Below, one piece after another: positions 1 to 8,107 of a DNA stretch of 48,037 nt. The position numbers and the translations under genes are program-made. The notes below the pieces were generated by a model that had not been told where the DNA came from, made no database searches, and worked only from the letters and a program-made list of their open reading frames with translations. Numbering within the stretch: the stretch's first letter is position 1; each line of letters starts with the position of its first letter. The DNA is from a virus: positions 1 through 48,037 of the IMG/VR virus record IMGVR_UViG_3300032046_000042; one strand, given 5' to 3'.

Positions 1-127
1 GCAGCGGCTTGTCGTGCAACTTGTGCCAGCGTTGACTTTACAATCAATGCCTTTGCCGCCTCGTTGTTTAATTCCTCAATGGCATTCTTGGTTGCGGTGT
101 TCAAATCTTTCTGTGAGGTGTCTATTA
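1..127. repeat. Terminal overlap (identical to 47911-48037)
   Basis: The first 127 bases are repeated exactly at the end of the window. The mu-F gene reads through the join in frame, so the molecule is circular or circularly permuted with a unit length of 47,910 bp. The length equals a common assembler k-mer (127), so I read it as an assembly overlap and not as a packaged direct terminal repeat. Confidence 0.95.
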
Positions 128-551
128 TTTCATCGCTGGAACGGTTCACCCATCTGCGCTGCGTTTCGGCATACGCCACCTTCATTTCCTTTTCTACAAT
201 CTTCAATTCCTGTTCCACGGTATGCCCATCGGCTTCCGCACCGCCAGCGAATGCAATCACCAACGGGTCGCGCTTGCTGTCTTGGTGGTCGTATATGTAA
301 TCAGCCATGCCGGTACTGAATGCAGTGAACGATCTTTTATAAACCGCATTGAGTACCTTGACCACATCGGGTTTGAATTCTTCAAGGTTCAAAATGCTTC
401 CCGTCTTTGCATAATGCTTTTCTGACTTGCGTGCCATGTCGTTAAAGACGCGAGTCATCTCATTGTCGGCAGGTGTTTCAAGCGAACGCTTTACGCGCTC
501 CTCATGCGATGCAGTAGCGGCACGCTGTTTTGCTGTGGCGTTGTATCCCAT
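1..551 (-). CDS. Mu-F/SPP1 gp7-type head morphogenesis protein, N-terminal part (continues at 47910)
   Basis: This is the first 183 codons of a protein of about 306 residues whose C-terminal part lies at 47541-47910 across the circular join. The frame is continuous. The ATG overlaps the portal stop in a TAATG junction, so the two are translationally coupled. The visible N-terminal part is helical and charged. Proteins of this family sit next to the portal gene, bind the portal and are carried into the capsid in small numbers. The family assignment rests on the C-terminal half and on the position right after portal. Confidence 0.85.
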   Translation of the reverse strand, partial: MGYNATAKQRAATASHEERVKRSLETPADNEMTRVFNDMARKSEKHYAKTGSILNLEEFKPDVVKVLNAVYKRSFTAFSTGMADYIYDHQDSKRDPLVIAFAGGAEADGHTVEQELKIVEKEMKVAYAETQRRWVNRSSDEIIDTSQKDLNTATKNAIEELNNEAAKALIVKSTLAQVARQAA

Positions 552-2035
552 TACTTCCAGCCCTGCTCGTCTGCCATTTCGGTTATGACCGCATCACTGA
601 ACACACGGTTGCCATCAATGTCTTTTAGCATTCGCATTTCTTTAACAAACAAACCGCGCGTGCTTTTGTTTGACGGTTCACGACTTGTTGGTGCAGTTGG
701 TTCGTCGCCTGTGTAGGTATCAACCTCTGTGCTTGGAACAAAGTTGGCTGGCTTGTAGACAACATCACCACCGGCAAGAGGCTCTTTACCAATCTGTGAG
801 CGCAACTCGTTGTCTGTCAGCACAAACAATTTCTGCTCTCGCTCTGACTGCGACAATGCGCGATCACGAATAGCAGGTATGTCTGAAGCATCATAAGTGA
901 GAACAAGGTTTTCACTGTCCGCATAACGCGGCATCAGCAATCGAGTCAACTCATCATAAAGAATATCTGCAAGCGGCAGTACGGCATTGTCATACAACAA
1001 CAGGCTGCCCGTTTTGAGATTGTCCATTGTCATTGATTCACTTGATACCAACGACAAAGGAATACTGAAGGTACTAAAAATATCTTCACGCACTGTCTTT
1101 CTGTTTTGTGAGAACTCCATGTCGCGTGCATTGGCAGACAGGTTAAGTATTTCCATGTTCTCAAGCAACACTTGTCTGCCAGCGTTTATTGCGCCCTCGT
1201 ATGCCTTGGCTTCTTCTTTCCACCGGCTGAATTGCTCATCGGTCAAACCGCCTTCGCCTTTATAATTCCATGCAATAGACGGACGACCACCACGGCGCAG
1301 AACGCTGTAATTGTTTGTATCCGTTTCAATGTATTGCTGTATCTGTAACCATAAAGGTGTCGCACGCGCAAAGCCTCGCGGGTACTGTGGACAGTAATTC
1401 GGATTGAAGTCGCGTATCTGTTTTATTTCTCTATCACGATTCTTATTCCAATAGTGTATTGAATTGCCTACACCAAATTCGTCAAGGTAAAAACATTCGC
1501 TTCCACCGCCTGACATTTCTACACGATACTCACCCGCAAACTCAAGCATACCGAATATCTTGCTTGGCTGAATTACAACCGACTGCGGCTTTGTGTTATA
1601 AATTTCTAACGGTTCACTTCCTTCGTCGCCTGTAACAGTTAAAAATGTTTCGCCGCATATATCATAGAACGCAGCAAACGCTTTTAAGAAAGCATTGCCT
1701 GTTGTTATTGGATTAGGGCTTCGCAGTAATGCAAGGATAGGATGCGAGTCATCAAACTCTTGAGTGAGTGTGTTGTATACGCGAGGCGGTATAGACGCGA
1801 ATGCAGCCGAGCGCATCTCAACTGAATTAAAAAAAGGCGTACACTCTTTCCACAGTCGTATACATTCAGCAGCACGCAAGTCACCTTGACCGCGATTGGA
1901 AAGAAAGTCTGCGAATGCAAACGGTACAGTACCGCCACCGCTATACGGGTTGCCATTGGCGTTAGATTTCTTTTGTATTTGCTGACCGGCAATACGATTG
2001 GCAAGACGCTGATACCATTTGGCTTTATCCATCAT
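551..2035 (-). CDS. Portal protein (HK97 family)
   Basis: A 494-residue protein, typical length for HK97-type portals. It forms the dodecameric ring at the unique capsid vertex through which DNA enters and to which the connector binds. The central and C-terminal parts carry the family pattern: a segment ending GKEPLAGGD near the C-terminus, an FSIPLSLV motif preceded by TVREDIFSTF, and a conserved LLLYDNAVLPLADIL stretch. The ATG overlaps the terminase stop (ATGA at 2032-2035). It lies between large terminase and the mu-F gene, the standard packaging order. Confidence 0.95.
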   Translation of the reverse strand: MMDKAKWYQRLANRIAGQQIQKKSNANGNPYSGGGTVPFAFADFLSNRGQGDLRAAECIRLWKECTPFFNSVEMRSAAFASIPPRVYNTLTQEFDDSHPILALLRSPNPITTGNAFLKAFAAFYDICGETFLTVTGDEGSEPLEIYNTKPQSVVIQPSKIFGMLEFAGEYRVEMSGGGSECFYLDEFGVGNSIHYWNKNRDREIKQIRDFNPNYCPQYPRGFARATPLWLQIQQYIETDTNNYSVLRRGGRPSIAWNYKGEGGLTDEQFSRWKEEAKAYEGAINAGRQVLLENMEILNLSANARDMEFSQNRKTVREDIFSTFSIPLSLVSSESMTMDNLKTGSLLLYDNAVLPLADILYDELTRLLMPRYADSENLVLTYDASDIPAIRDRALSQSEREQKLFVLTDNELRSQIGKEPLAGGDVVYKPANFVPSTEVDTYTGDEPTAPTSREPSNKSTRGLFVKEMRMLKDIDGNRVFSDAVITEMADEQGWK

Positions 2036-3315
2036 GCAATCCTGATTCGAGGTTCGTTTGCTTGTCTATGGAACAAGTCGCTCAAGGCGTGTACGCAGGC
2101 ATCCATTCTGTCAGGTGATTTTGCGCCAGTCAACGGTACATACTCCATCATTTCTGTTTCTAAATCGTCAAGCCCGTCCGCGTGCGCTACCTTGCCTTGC
2201 TCATACAATGCGCTGATTGGTTCAGCCCGTGCAAACTTTCCACGGCTGGCGTGTACCTTCACAACTTTAATTCTGTTGTCTATGGAATGGATAACTGTTT
2301 CAACGAGATCACCGCCTTGATTTACCTCGGCAACAATGTAGGCGGCTTTGTGAGTATGGTAAGCATCAACCGCAACATGCGCCCATCCATTTGGCGATGC
2401 CCGCAATGAGTAATCCTTTTCCACCAACGCCTCGCCGTTCCTGTCCCGTGATGCAACAATGATTCCACATAAGTCGGAATTGTTTGTATTGGTTACTGAC
2501 GGGTCAACGCCAACTACCGTCTTAACAATCTCGGCTGACCGTTTAGCCCGTGCCGCGTCTATCATGGTGGTTGTCCATAACGCGCCTTCAATGTCTGACA
2601 AGAATAGTCCATGAAGGAATCGGTCGCGCTGACGGCGCGGCATCTTCATTAGAACTTCTTCAATATAACCGTCTGCAATGTTTGCCCGATTGTCCTCGGG
2701 ATTCATTAAAAGCATTCCATAGTTTTTTGTATCGAGTGGCGTCCTGTCTAGCGGGTCTATATGCTCAATAAAAAGTTGGTGCGTCCAATGTTTCTTGCTT
2801 GGCGGGTTACAGTCGTAGAACATTTTATTGACCAAGCCGGACTGTTCGGCAAGGCGTGTCTGCATCATTACAACCGCCTCATAACTTATCTGGCTGCACT
2901 CGTTTGGGAATATGGTTGAGTATTCGTTACCAAGTATCTGTTCCGTCCGCTCCTTGTCATCAATACCGCCGAACCATATCTGGCTTCCATTAGCGAACTG
3001 AATGAAACCGTATTTCTCATTAGGCGACCACGGCTGTTCGGGGAAGCACAGTTTCATTACCTTTGGCAGTGTGTCGTGCCAAATGGAACGCTTTACATGG
3101 TTGAACCTAAAACGAACTATCAAGTGCCTTGAGTGACACCGCAGCGCGCGGACGACCATAGCGTAGATAATAATGAAAGTTTTACCTGACCGACTGCCGC
3201 CATACAGCATGGTGTGTCGATAACGCTTTAGGAACTCGGTTGCCTGTTGTTGTCTTGCCGTCCGCTGGAACGGTTGTTTCACATCGGTCTGTGGATAAGG
3301 TGCTGTGGCAATCAT
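2032..3315 (-). CDS. terL: Terminase large subunit
   Basis: A 427-residue two-domain packaging motor. The N-terminal ATPase has a Walker A GGSRSGKT (residues 39-46) and a probable Walker B region ending in IFPNECSQ. The C-terminal RNase H-like nuclease starts with GVDPSVT (about residue 270), followed by an AEVNQGG strand and a terminal DRMDACVHAL segment that supplies the last acidic residue. It pumps DNA into the prohead and cuts the concatemer. A good GGAG ribosome-binding site stands before the ATG. The small subunit lies directly upstream and portal overlaps downstream. Confidence 0.95.
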   Translation of the reverse strand: MIATAPYPQTDVKQPFQRTARQQQATEFLKRYRHTMLYGGSRSGKTFIIIYAMVVRALRCHSRHLIVRFRFNHVKRSIWHDTLPKVMKLCFPEQPWSPNEKYGFIQFANGSQIWFGGIDDKERTEQILGNEYSTIFPNECSQISYEAVVMMQTRLAEQSGLVNKMFYDCNPPSKKHWTHQLFIEHIDPLDRTPLDTKNYGMLLMNPEDNRANIADGYIEEVLMKMPRRQRDRFLHGLFLSDIEGALWTTTMIDAARAKRSAEIVKTVVGVDPSVTNTNNSDLCGIIVASRDRNGEALVEKDYSLRASPNGWAHVAVDAYHTHKAAYIVAEVNQGGDLVETVIHSIDNRIKVVKVHASRGKFARAEPISALYEQGKVAHADGLDDLETEMMEYVPLTGAKSPDRMDACVHALSDLFHRQANEPRIRIA

Positions 3316-3317
3316 GC

Positions 3318-3959
3318 CTATAGCTCCGCATCATCCTTGGAAATGAAGATGGGTATAGCGCCCTGTACATTGACCTGTGAGGTTTCAATAAAGCCGCCAT
3401 GACACTTCAGGATAAACTTGCAAGCGTCCACATTGCCTTCCACGGCTTTCCTGTGCAGCGTATTGGCTACCTTTGCCAATCCTCTTGCCTTACCCCGTGC
3501 AATCGCTTCTTTTATTTCTGGAAATTTAGTCATCTTGTCATAGAAGGTTGATTCAGCCATACCAATCGCAAGGGCAATATCTCGCTGCGTGAGTTGTGTA
3601 ATGGCAATGCCCTCACACTTTTTTAGGAAGTCAGCGTCTATAGGTATCTCTGGTCTGCCATCGGGGTTAGGACACCATCCCTCTTGGTTGCGCGGGTGGA
3701 CTTTGGCTTCGATTACTTCGCCTTCCAATACTTCCTGTGGTTCGGTTGGTTGTTCCACTCCGGTATCGTGTTGCTTGTTTATTTCCTCAAGGTCATCTTG
3801 GATTTGCTTCAATGAGTCGGTGATAGGCGTTTTGCTTTCGCCTGTTTGATCCAATGGCGAATGGTCCACTGTTTGATCATCAACATGGGCGGCTGGTTGT
3901 TCCACTGTCGTTGAGGCGTTAGGCAGTGGCTCGTTTTTTTGTTGCGGTGTGTTGGTCAT
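3318..3959 (-). CDS. Terminase small subunit (putative)
   Basis: 213 residues. The first 85 or so are acidic and low in complexity. The centre holds a helix-turn-helix (LTQRDIALAIGMAESTFYDK) followed by EIKEAIARGKARG and a long helix, an arrangement common in phage small terminases, which recognise phage DNA and hand it to the large subunit. The start overlaps the stop of the upstream glycosyltransferase by ATGA, and the stop lies two bases from the terL start. The assignment comes from the HTH architecture and the position; overall similarity is not obvious by eye. Confidence 0.8.
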   Translation of the reverse strand: MTNTPQQKNEPLPNASTTVEQPAAHVDDQTVDHSPLDQTGESKTPITDSLKQIQDDLEEINKQHDTGVEQPTEPQEVLEGEVIEAKVHPRNQEGWCPNPDGRPEIPIDADFLKKCEGIAITQLTQRDIALAIGMAESTFYDKMTKFPEIKEAIARGKARGLAKVANTLHRKAVEGNVDACKFILKCHGGFIETSQVNVQGAIPIFISKDDAEL

Positions 3960-4819
3960 AATTTTTTGTGCTTCTCATCTAGAATCTTTGGAACAGCCAT
4001 CTTCCACTTCACGCTGGAATGCACCCTTGCATTCGTTCTGCCATGCGACCCAATCTTTACACAAGAAGGTTCTGCCATGACGCTATAAAATGACTTCACA
4101 TAAGTTCCACTCTTGAGGTATGCCTCTGTGTTGCCGCCCGCCACCTGTTGCGTCAGCCCTTGGTCGAGCATTACATTGGCTACTTGGAAAAATAACTTTC
4201 CTACTTTCCCTTGGGTAAGGTAGGTGTTTATATCGTCATTCATTCTACCAATAAAAATTAGGTCATCTGATTTGTCTTTGTTTACCTTAAAGACAAAGCT
4301 ATTCATTGCCTTCCTTTTGAGGTGGACATGACCTATCGCAAGAACACCGCCCTGCATTTCACCCGCTTGAGTAAATGCAATGGAACAGGACTTTGTGTTG
4401 TTGAGTGCGTCTATCACAACATTCAATACCGAATCGAAGTCTTTAATTCTGATTGTTTTTAGTGAGCCATCGACATATTTCCTATATGTGAAGCGGCTGT
4501 AGTCATCCTCATATTCAAAAAAGTAATCTAGTCCCAATTTTCTTGCTATATCGTTGCAGGCGTTCCGAGCATAGACGATAACCTTACTGCCTGTGAAGTT
4601 GTCCATTATGTCGAACTTATGAGCGTAGTCTTTTTTGCTAAAAACTATCACCTCATCTTTGTATTTGTCCTTGTATTCCTGAAGCCTGTTGTCCTCGTCA
4701 TCGACAATAAGATAAATCTTGCCCGTGTAGCCTACAGCGCGCAAGGTTTTATAGGTTATGACATTATCAGGTCTACCATTGGTAAGGATGAATACGGCTA
4801 TTTTTCTATTTGCACTCAT
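3956..4819 (-). CDS. TAGT-like glycosyltransferase (candidate DNA-base glycosyltransferase)
   Basis: 287 residues with a GT-A-like start: AVFILTNGRPDNV (8-20), LIVDDEDN (37-44), VYARNACNDIA (82-92) and a DXD-like acidic cluster FEYEDDYSRF (residues 101-110). This order matches my memory of the TET/JBP-associated glycosyltransferases that decorate hydroxymethylated pyrimidines in phage DNA. The gene overlaps the phosphatase/nucleotidyltransferase fusion upstream and terS downstream, which fits modification coupled to packaging. No enzyme that would make the acceptor base is recognisable in this genome, so a non-DNA acceptor stays possible. Confidence 0.65.
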   Translation of the reverse strand: MSANRKIAVFILTNGRPDNVITYKTLRAVGYTGKIYLIVDDEDNRLQEYKDKYKDEVIVFSKKDYAHKFDIMDNFTGSKVIVYARNACNDIARKLGLDYFFEYEDDYSRFTYRKYVDGSLKTIRIKDFDSVLNVVIDALNNTKSCSIAFTQAGEMQGGVLAIGHVHLKRKAMNSFVFKVNKDKSDDLIFIGRMNDDINTYLTQGKVGKLFFQVANVMLDQGLTQQVAGGNTEAYLKSGTYVKSFYSVMAEPSCVKIGSHGRTNARVHSSVKWKMAVPKILDEKHKKL

Positions 4820-5759
4820 TTTTTATCCTGCTGCTGCTGTAGTGATGCTTTCTTTTCAAGTAAACAATTTCTTTACCCTGTCCCTCTACCGCATCTTGGG
4901 ACTCCCACTTTGTACCCCTATGATCTTCGCCAAGGAAGTACACATCATAGTCCAATGACAAAAAAACATCTGCGTCCCTGTCCGTGTTCTCGTATGGAAC
5001 AACCTCATCAACCCACTTGACCGCTCTGATTTGCATAAACCTTTGGTAGATTGATTGCTGCGGTGTCTTGTAATTCGGGCTACAGTGCAGACCAACTATC
5101 AAGTAATCGCAATGCTTTTTTGCCTCCTCGATGGACAACACATGACCGGAGTGCAGAATGTCTGCAACCATTGGGAAAAATCCAATTTTCATTTTGCTAC
5201 CTCTCATACTCGCTGAATTGATCTTGTATGCCTTGCAGTTCTTAATGTGCAGATCGTAGTACGCCTGATGAAGCGGTTTTTTGGGAAAGTCAAAATAGAA
5301 CTTCAGCATCTTTATCGTGCCGCTGTGTGCGACTATTAAAAACTTCTTGTTGCTATATTTTGCCTCCACTTGTTCTATGAATTCTTTTACTCTTAAAAAA
5401 AAACACCTTTTGCTTTCTATATTGAATTTTTTGAGCAGCTTATGATCTTCAGTCTTGAGTAATTTCTCACTGTTTAGGTGTTCGCCTTCGAGCAGACCCT
5501 TACTCAATTCCTTTAACCGATCATCATATAGAATCTTTGTATTCCTATGATGGCGCAATATGGTAACGGCGGTTGATCTTGCCCTTGTTAGCGGTGAGCA
5601 AAAGCATAAGTCAAAAAATTCGCTTTTTAACTCACCTGCTATTTTCTCTGCTTGCTTCACCCCTGTATAGTTAAGTGGAATATCGTATTGCCCGTGCATC
5701 ACACCATTCTTGTTCCAGAATGTTTGCCCATGTCGAACAACGGTATACTCGTTATTCAT
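4806..5759 (-). CDS. Histidine phosphatase - nucleotidyltransferase fusion protein
   Basis: 317 residues in two domains. Residues 1-180 are a phosphoglycerate-mutase-like histidine phosphatase: RHG at 9-11, an SPLTRARST segment, and the second histidine in AHSG (144-147). Residues 190-317 are a glycerol-3-phosphate cytidylyltransferase-like nucleotidyltransferase: HSGH at 203-206, FLGEDHRGTKWE, and SSSRI near 308 in place of the usual ISTT. The pair would trim a phosphate and activate a small molecule as an NDP-adduct, plausibly the donor for the adjacent glycosyltransferase. An AGAGGT element 7 bases before an internal ATG (5192) may also yield the nucleotidyltransferase alone. Confidence 0.8.
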   Translation of the reverse strand: MNNEYTVVRHGQTFWNKNGVMHGQYDIPLNYTGVKQAEKIAGELKSEFFDLCFCSPLTRARSTAVTILRHHRNTKILYDDRLKELSKGLLEGEHLNSEKLLKTEDHKLLKKFNIESKRCFFLRVKEFIEQVEAKYSNKKFLIVAHSGTIKMLKFYFDFPKKPLHQAYYDLHIKNCKAYKINSASMRGSKMKIGFFPMVADILHSGHVLSIEEAKKHCDYLIVGLHCSPNYKTPQQSIYQRFMQIRAVKWVDEVVPYENTDRDADVFLSLDYDVYFLGEDHRGTKWESQDAVEGQGKEIVYLKRKHHYSSSRIKNECK

Positions 5760-6543
5760 TTTCCTCGTCTGTTCCTTCTTGCAAATCCAAAAGATTTTTT
5801 ATTTCTTCTGTGAACTTCACAAATCCATTTTTTATTGCCTTTTCGTAGTCAATGATTACCAATGCACTGTTCTCCATGTGCTCTTGACATTCTTTAGACG
5901 AGTGAGCATAGAAATTAGCAATTTTTTCATAATTAAAAACTGTATGCCGTGCGGCGGCTGCTATTAAAAAGTTTCTTGTTGGTTTATCTAATGTGCTTGC
6001 CAAAATAGCGTCAATCAAGCTAGTCGTTTTTTGGTCGTCGTATATTTCTTTTAGCAGTGGCTTGTCGCCTGATGGATGATAAATTGGCGCGTCTAATTTA
6101 TTGGTATAAAACGGGTCTGTATTATCAGGTTCTTGCTCGTCGCCTAATATGTCCTCAAGTTCGATTTTAGAAAAGCCAAGAAGGTCAATGTCAAAATCCA
6201 AAATGTCTAACGCTTCGATTTCGGTTTTTAACATCTCAATATCCCAACCGGCGTTAAGTGCTAACTTGTTGTCGGCAAGGATATAGGCTTTCTTTTGAAT
6301 TTCGGATAAATGAGTTAACTCTATGACGGGAACTTCTTTTAATTCTAATTTCTGTGCCGCCATCAATCGTCCATGACCAGCGATTAAACCTTTCTCGCCA
6401 TCGACAAGAATAGGATTAGTAAATCCAAACTCTTTTATGCTTGCGGCAATTTGCGAAACTTGTTCTGGTGAATGTGTGCGGGCATTCATTACATAAGGAA
6501 TGAGCGAATCTGTCCGCATCATCTTAATTGTAGGTGCTTCCAT
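5752..6543 (-). CDS. ParB-like nuclease-domain protein
   Basis: 263 residues. The N-terminal half is a ParB/Srx-fold domain: IPYVMNARTH, then an AGHGRLMAAQKL segment (residues 55-66, GHxR motif) and a KKAYILADNKLA helix. The C-terminal half contains FLIAAAARHTVFNYEKIANF and SALVIIDYEKAI, a tail I associate with ParB-like proteins of phage base-modification loci. Such proteins have been proposed to steer modification or packaging enzymes on DNA. The stop overlaps the start of the phosphatase/nucleotidyltransferase gene, so the three genes form one coupled unit in front of terminase. Confidence 0.8.
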   Translation of the reverse strand: MEAPTIKMMRTDSLIPYVMNARTHSPEQVSQIAASIKEFGFTNPILVDGEKGLIAGHGRLMAAQKLELKEVPVIELTHLSEIQKKAYILADNKLALNAGWDIEMLKTEIEALDILDFDIDLLGFSKIELEDILGDEQEPDNTDPFYTNKLDAPIYHPSGDKPLLKEIYDDQKTTSLIDAILASTLDKPTRNFLIAAAARHTVFNYEKIANFYAHSSKECQEHMENSALVIIDYEKAIKNGFVKFTEEIKNLLDLQEGTDEENE

Positions 6544-6599
6544 GTTGACCTCTGATCGTTGCTCGTAGGATAGTATGCCAGCTTGAAAATATATTTCTA

Positions 6600-6713
6600 C
6601 TACTTTTCAGTGTTTTTTTCTTTGTCTGTTGGGTTAAGTATTTTTTTTATTGTTTCACGAACCTTGCGGCAAGTCTTGCAAGGTGTGCGCTTCGGGATAG
6701 GCAGTCGCATCAT
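6600..6713 (-). CDS. Small basic CxxC protein
   Basis: A 37-residue open frame in the gap before the ParB-like gene. Its ATG overlaps the stop of the preceding gene (GAATGATG), which suggests translational coupling. It carries a TPCKTCRKVRETIKK segment, so one CxxC pair in a strongly basic context, and ends in a lysine/glutamate-rich tail. In-frame ATGs at 6719, 6713 and 6710 make the exact start uncertain. Short CxxC proteins of this sort are frequent in phages but have no known role. Confidence 0.45.
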   Translation of the reverse strand: MMRLPIPKRTPCKTCRKVRETIKKILNPTDKEKNTEK

Positions 6714-6997
6714 TCGCATAGTGAAGCCATTAGCTCGTTGAAACCCATCACCGCTTTACTGTGCCTCATTTTTAATTCTGACTCATGCACAAGCATTGGA
6801 CAACCACGATAAAGAATGCTTACCGAATAATGCCAACCTTCAGCCAGCCATCTTTTTTCCATATCGTCTGTAACAACTTGGATTCTTGTTTCAATAAAAG
6901 TGGCATTGGTAATCGTTGTGGCAAAGTTATGGACAAAGCCATTTTCTTTTCTTGAGAACGCCACTTTATCGCCGCGCTTATACAGTTGTTTGATCAT
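6710..6997 (-). CDS. Hypothetical protein
   Basis: 95 residues from the ATG at 6997 (MIKQLYKRGDKVAF...). A longer reading from 7012 uses a non-ATG start and has no better ribosome-binding site. The N-terminal half looks beta-rich; the C-terminal end is helical (SKAVMGFNELMAS). I recognise no motif. It is the first gene after the 0.3-kb gene-free stretch and therefore may be the first gene of the packaging/structural transcript. Confidence 0.65.
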   Translation of the reverse strand: MIKQLYKRGDKVAFSRKENGFVHNFATTITNATFIETRIQVVTDDMEKRWLAEGWHYSVSILYRGCPMLVHESELKMRHSKAVMGFNELMASLCE

Positions 6998-7316
6998 TGA
7001 TTGAACCGCCAAATCCTGTCGTTATAATGTCGCGTTGTCGGAAATTGATCACTTTTTGTACAATTCACATAACTTATAACGGTTTGTACTGCGTTCTGTG
7101 CGATTTTAACGGTTACTTGACGCATTCGTACACATATACCGCTAAAACGCCCACTCCGTGCGCTCACCACGCCCTCCGTCATTTTAGGGCATTGTGTGTA
7201 AGTCGCCTCATAGTTGTGTGATCGTTTCGCACAAATCAACACAGTCCGTCGTGTGTTGTGCATTTATGATCGGCATCCAATTATGTTGATAAACAGCGCG
7301 GCAATGATCACTGGAC
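6998..7316. other. Gene-free stretch, possible regulatory region
   Basis: About 320 bp without a convincing gene. Overlapping frames on both strands lack ribosome-binding sites. Three copies of the palindrome TGATCA occur in or at the edge of it (6991, 7046, 7305), plus two TGATCG. The region lies downstream of an intrinsic terminator inside the i-spanin gene, and all packaging and virion genes follow, so a promoter is expected here. I could not find a good -10/-35 pair, so this role is inferred from position only. Confidence 0.35.
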
Positions 7317-8015
7317 TTATTCAGTCGGCAATGTTGTCGCATACCACTTGACCAATGCCTCGTATGTTGCTTCCCAAGCGTGACCAAACGCCTTTGCACC
7401 CGTTGGCGGCTTATCGTCTAACACTTGATCAAGTGGGTACTTCAACCATTCCATTTGGTATGCGGCAGTCAGTGCGCTTGTTCTATCGTGACCGTGTTCG
7501 CAATGGTAATAGATGACCGTGTTGGTGCAGCTCGACATAAGTGCAGTTAGCCACGCAACAAGCCCGCAGAAGTCGTATTGAGCATTCTCAACGAGCGCAC
7601 AGTTAGAATCATCAGTGCATCCTTGAACGGGAAACCAAACTATACTTCCTCCTTGTTGAGTATTGCCGTTGACCATCGTTCCATATTCTGTAAAACAATC
7701 CACACCATTGAAGTATGGAGGCCATGCAAGGTTGCCAACAACATCGGGGCAACCAAAGCCTGTGAATTCTAATTCCAAATCATTTAGTTCGCCTTGGTTA
7801 TCTATCAGGCTGATTACTAAAAGGCTCATGTCGCCAAGTATTAAATCGGGGTTCAACTCAAGAAGCTTTGCACCAAGTTCAGCGTAAGCGATTGTTCCAT
7901 CAGCGGCTAAAGGCATATTGCCCCGCACCAGATAATTTAACTTGCCTTCACCTACCGCTGCTGTGTCCACGATATAAGTGCGTTCTGGCATATAAGTGCA
8001 AACTGGCGTTCCCAT
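7317..8015 (-). CDS. Protein tyrosine phosphatase-like protein
   Basis: 232 residues from the ATG at 8015, which has GAGGT 5 bases upstream; a longer frame to 8084 is less likely. Residues 171-179 read HCEHGHDRT, the Cys-x5-Arg P-loop of cysteine-dependent phosphatases (Cys 172, Arg 178). Aspartates upstream could serve as general acid, but I cannot assign one. Eight or so further cysteines (for example TGFGCPD, DSNCALV) are unusual for a bacterial cytoplasmic enzyme. The substrate could be protein, phosphoinositide-like or nucleotide. The gene lies between lysis and packaging genes, so no partner is implied by context. Confidence 0.6.
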   Translation of the reverse strand: MGTPVCTYMPERTYIVDTAAVGEGKLNYLVRGNMPLAADGTIAYAELGAKLLELNPDLILGDMSLLVISLIDNQGELNDLELEFTGFGCPDVVGNLAWPPYFNGVDCFTEYGTMVNGNTQQGGSIVWFPVQGCTDDSNCALVENAQYDFCGLVAWLTALMSSCTNTVIYYHCEHGHDRTSALTAAYQMEWLKYPLDQVLDDKPPTGAKAFGHAWEATYEALVKWYATTLPTE

Positions 8016-8017
8016 AG

Positions 8018-8107
8018 TTACCTCGTTTTCATGTAGATGATTATTCCAATTACTACCAAGTTTCCAAACAACACAATGCACCACACAAGACGCTCTTGGT
8101 TATCCAT
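8018..8107 (-). CDS. 29-residue single-span membrane protein
   Basis: A very short frame between the phosphatase-like gene and the gene upstream. It runs MDNQERLVW, then a hydrophobic span CIVLFGNLVVIGIIIYM, and ends KTR. This follows the positive-inside rule, with the C-terminus in the cytoplasm. Its ATG overlaps the end of the upstream gene, and its stop lies two bases before the next start, the tight packing of a real gene. A GAGG lies 9 bases upstream. Holin-like, antiholin or regulatory roles are all possible; nothing decides among them. Confidence 0.55.
   Translation of the reverse strand: MDNQERLVWCIVLFGNLVVIGIIIYMKTR

Noticed and set aside
1-127. Biological direct terminal repeat
   Set aside because: The length is exactly that of a common assembly k-mer, and the repeat lies within a coding gene far from any expected packaging site.
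5264-5290. CTGATGA followed by GGGAAAG on the + strand (hammerhead-like)
   Set aside because: No stem II pairing, no G10.1-C11.1 pair, no stem I; lies inside a coding gene on the other strand.
6994-7263. 89-residue frame on the - strand in the 7-kb gap
   Set aside because: No ribosome-binding site at any start, and it overlaps the next gene; possible but unsupported.
7590-7612. CTGATGA on the - strand in the phosphatase-like gene
   Set aside because: No GAAA box within range and no flanking stems.
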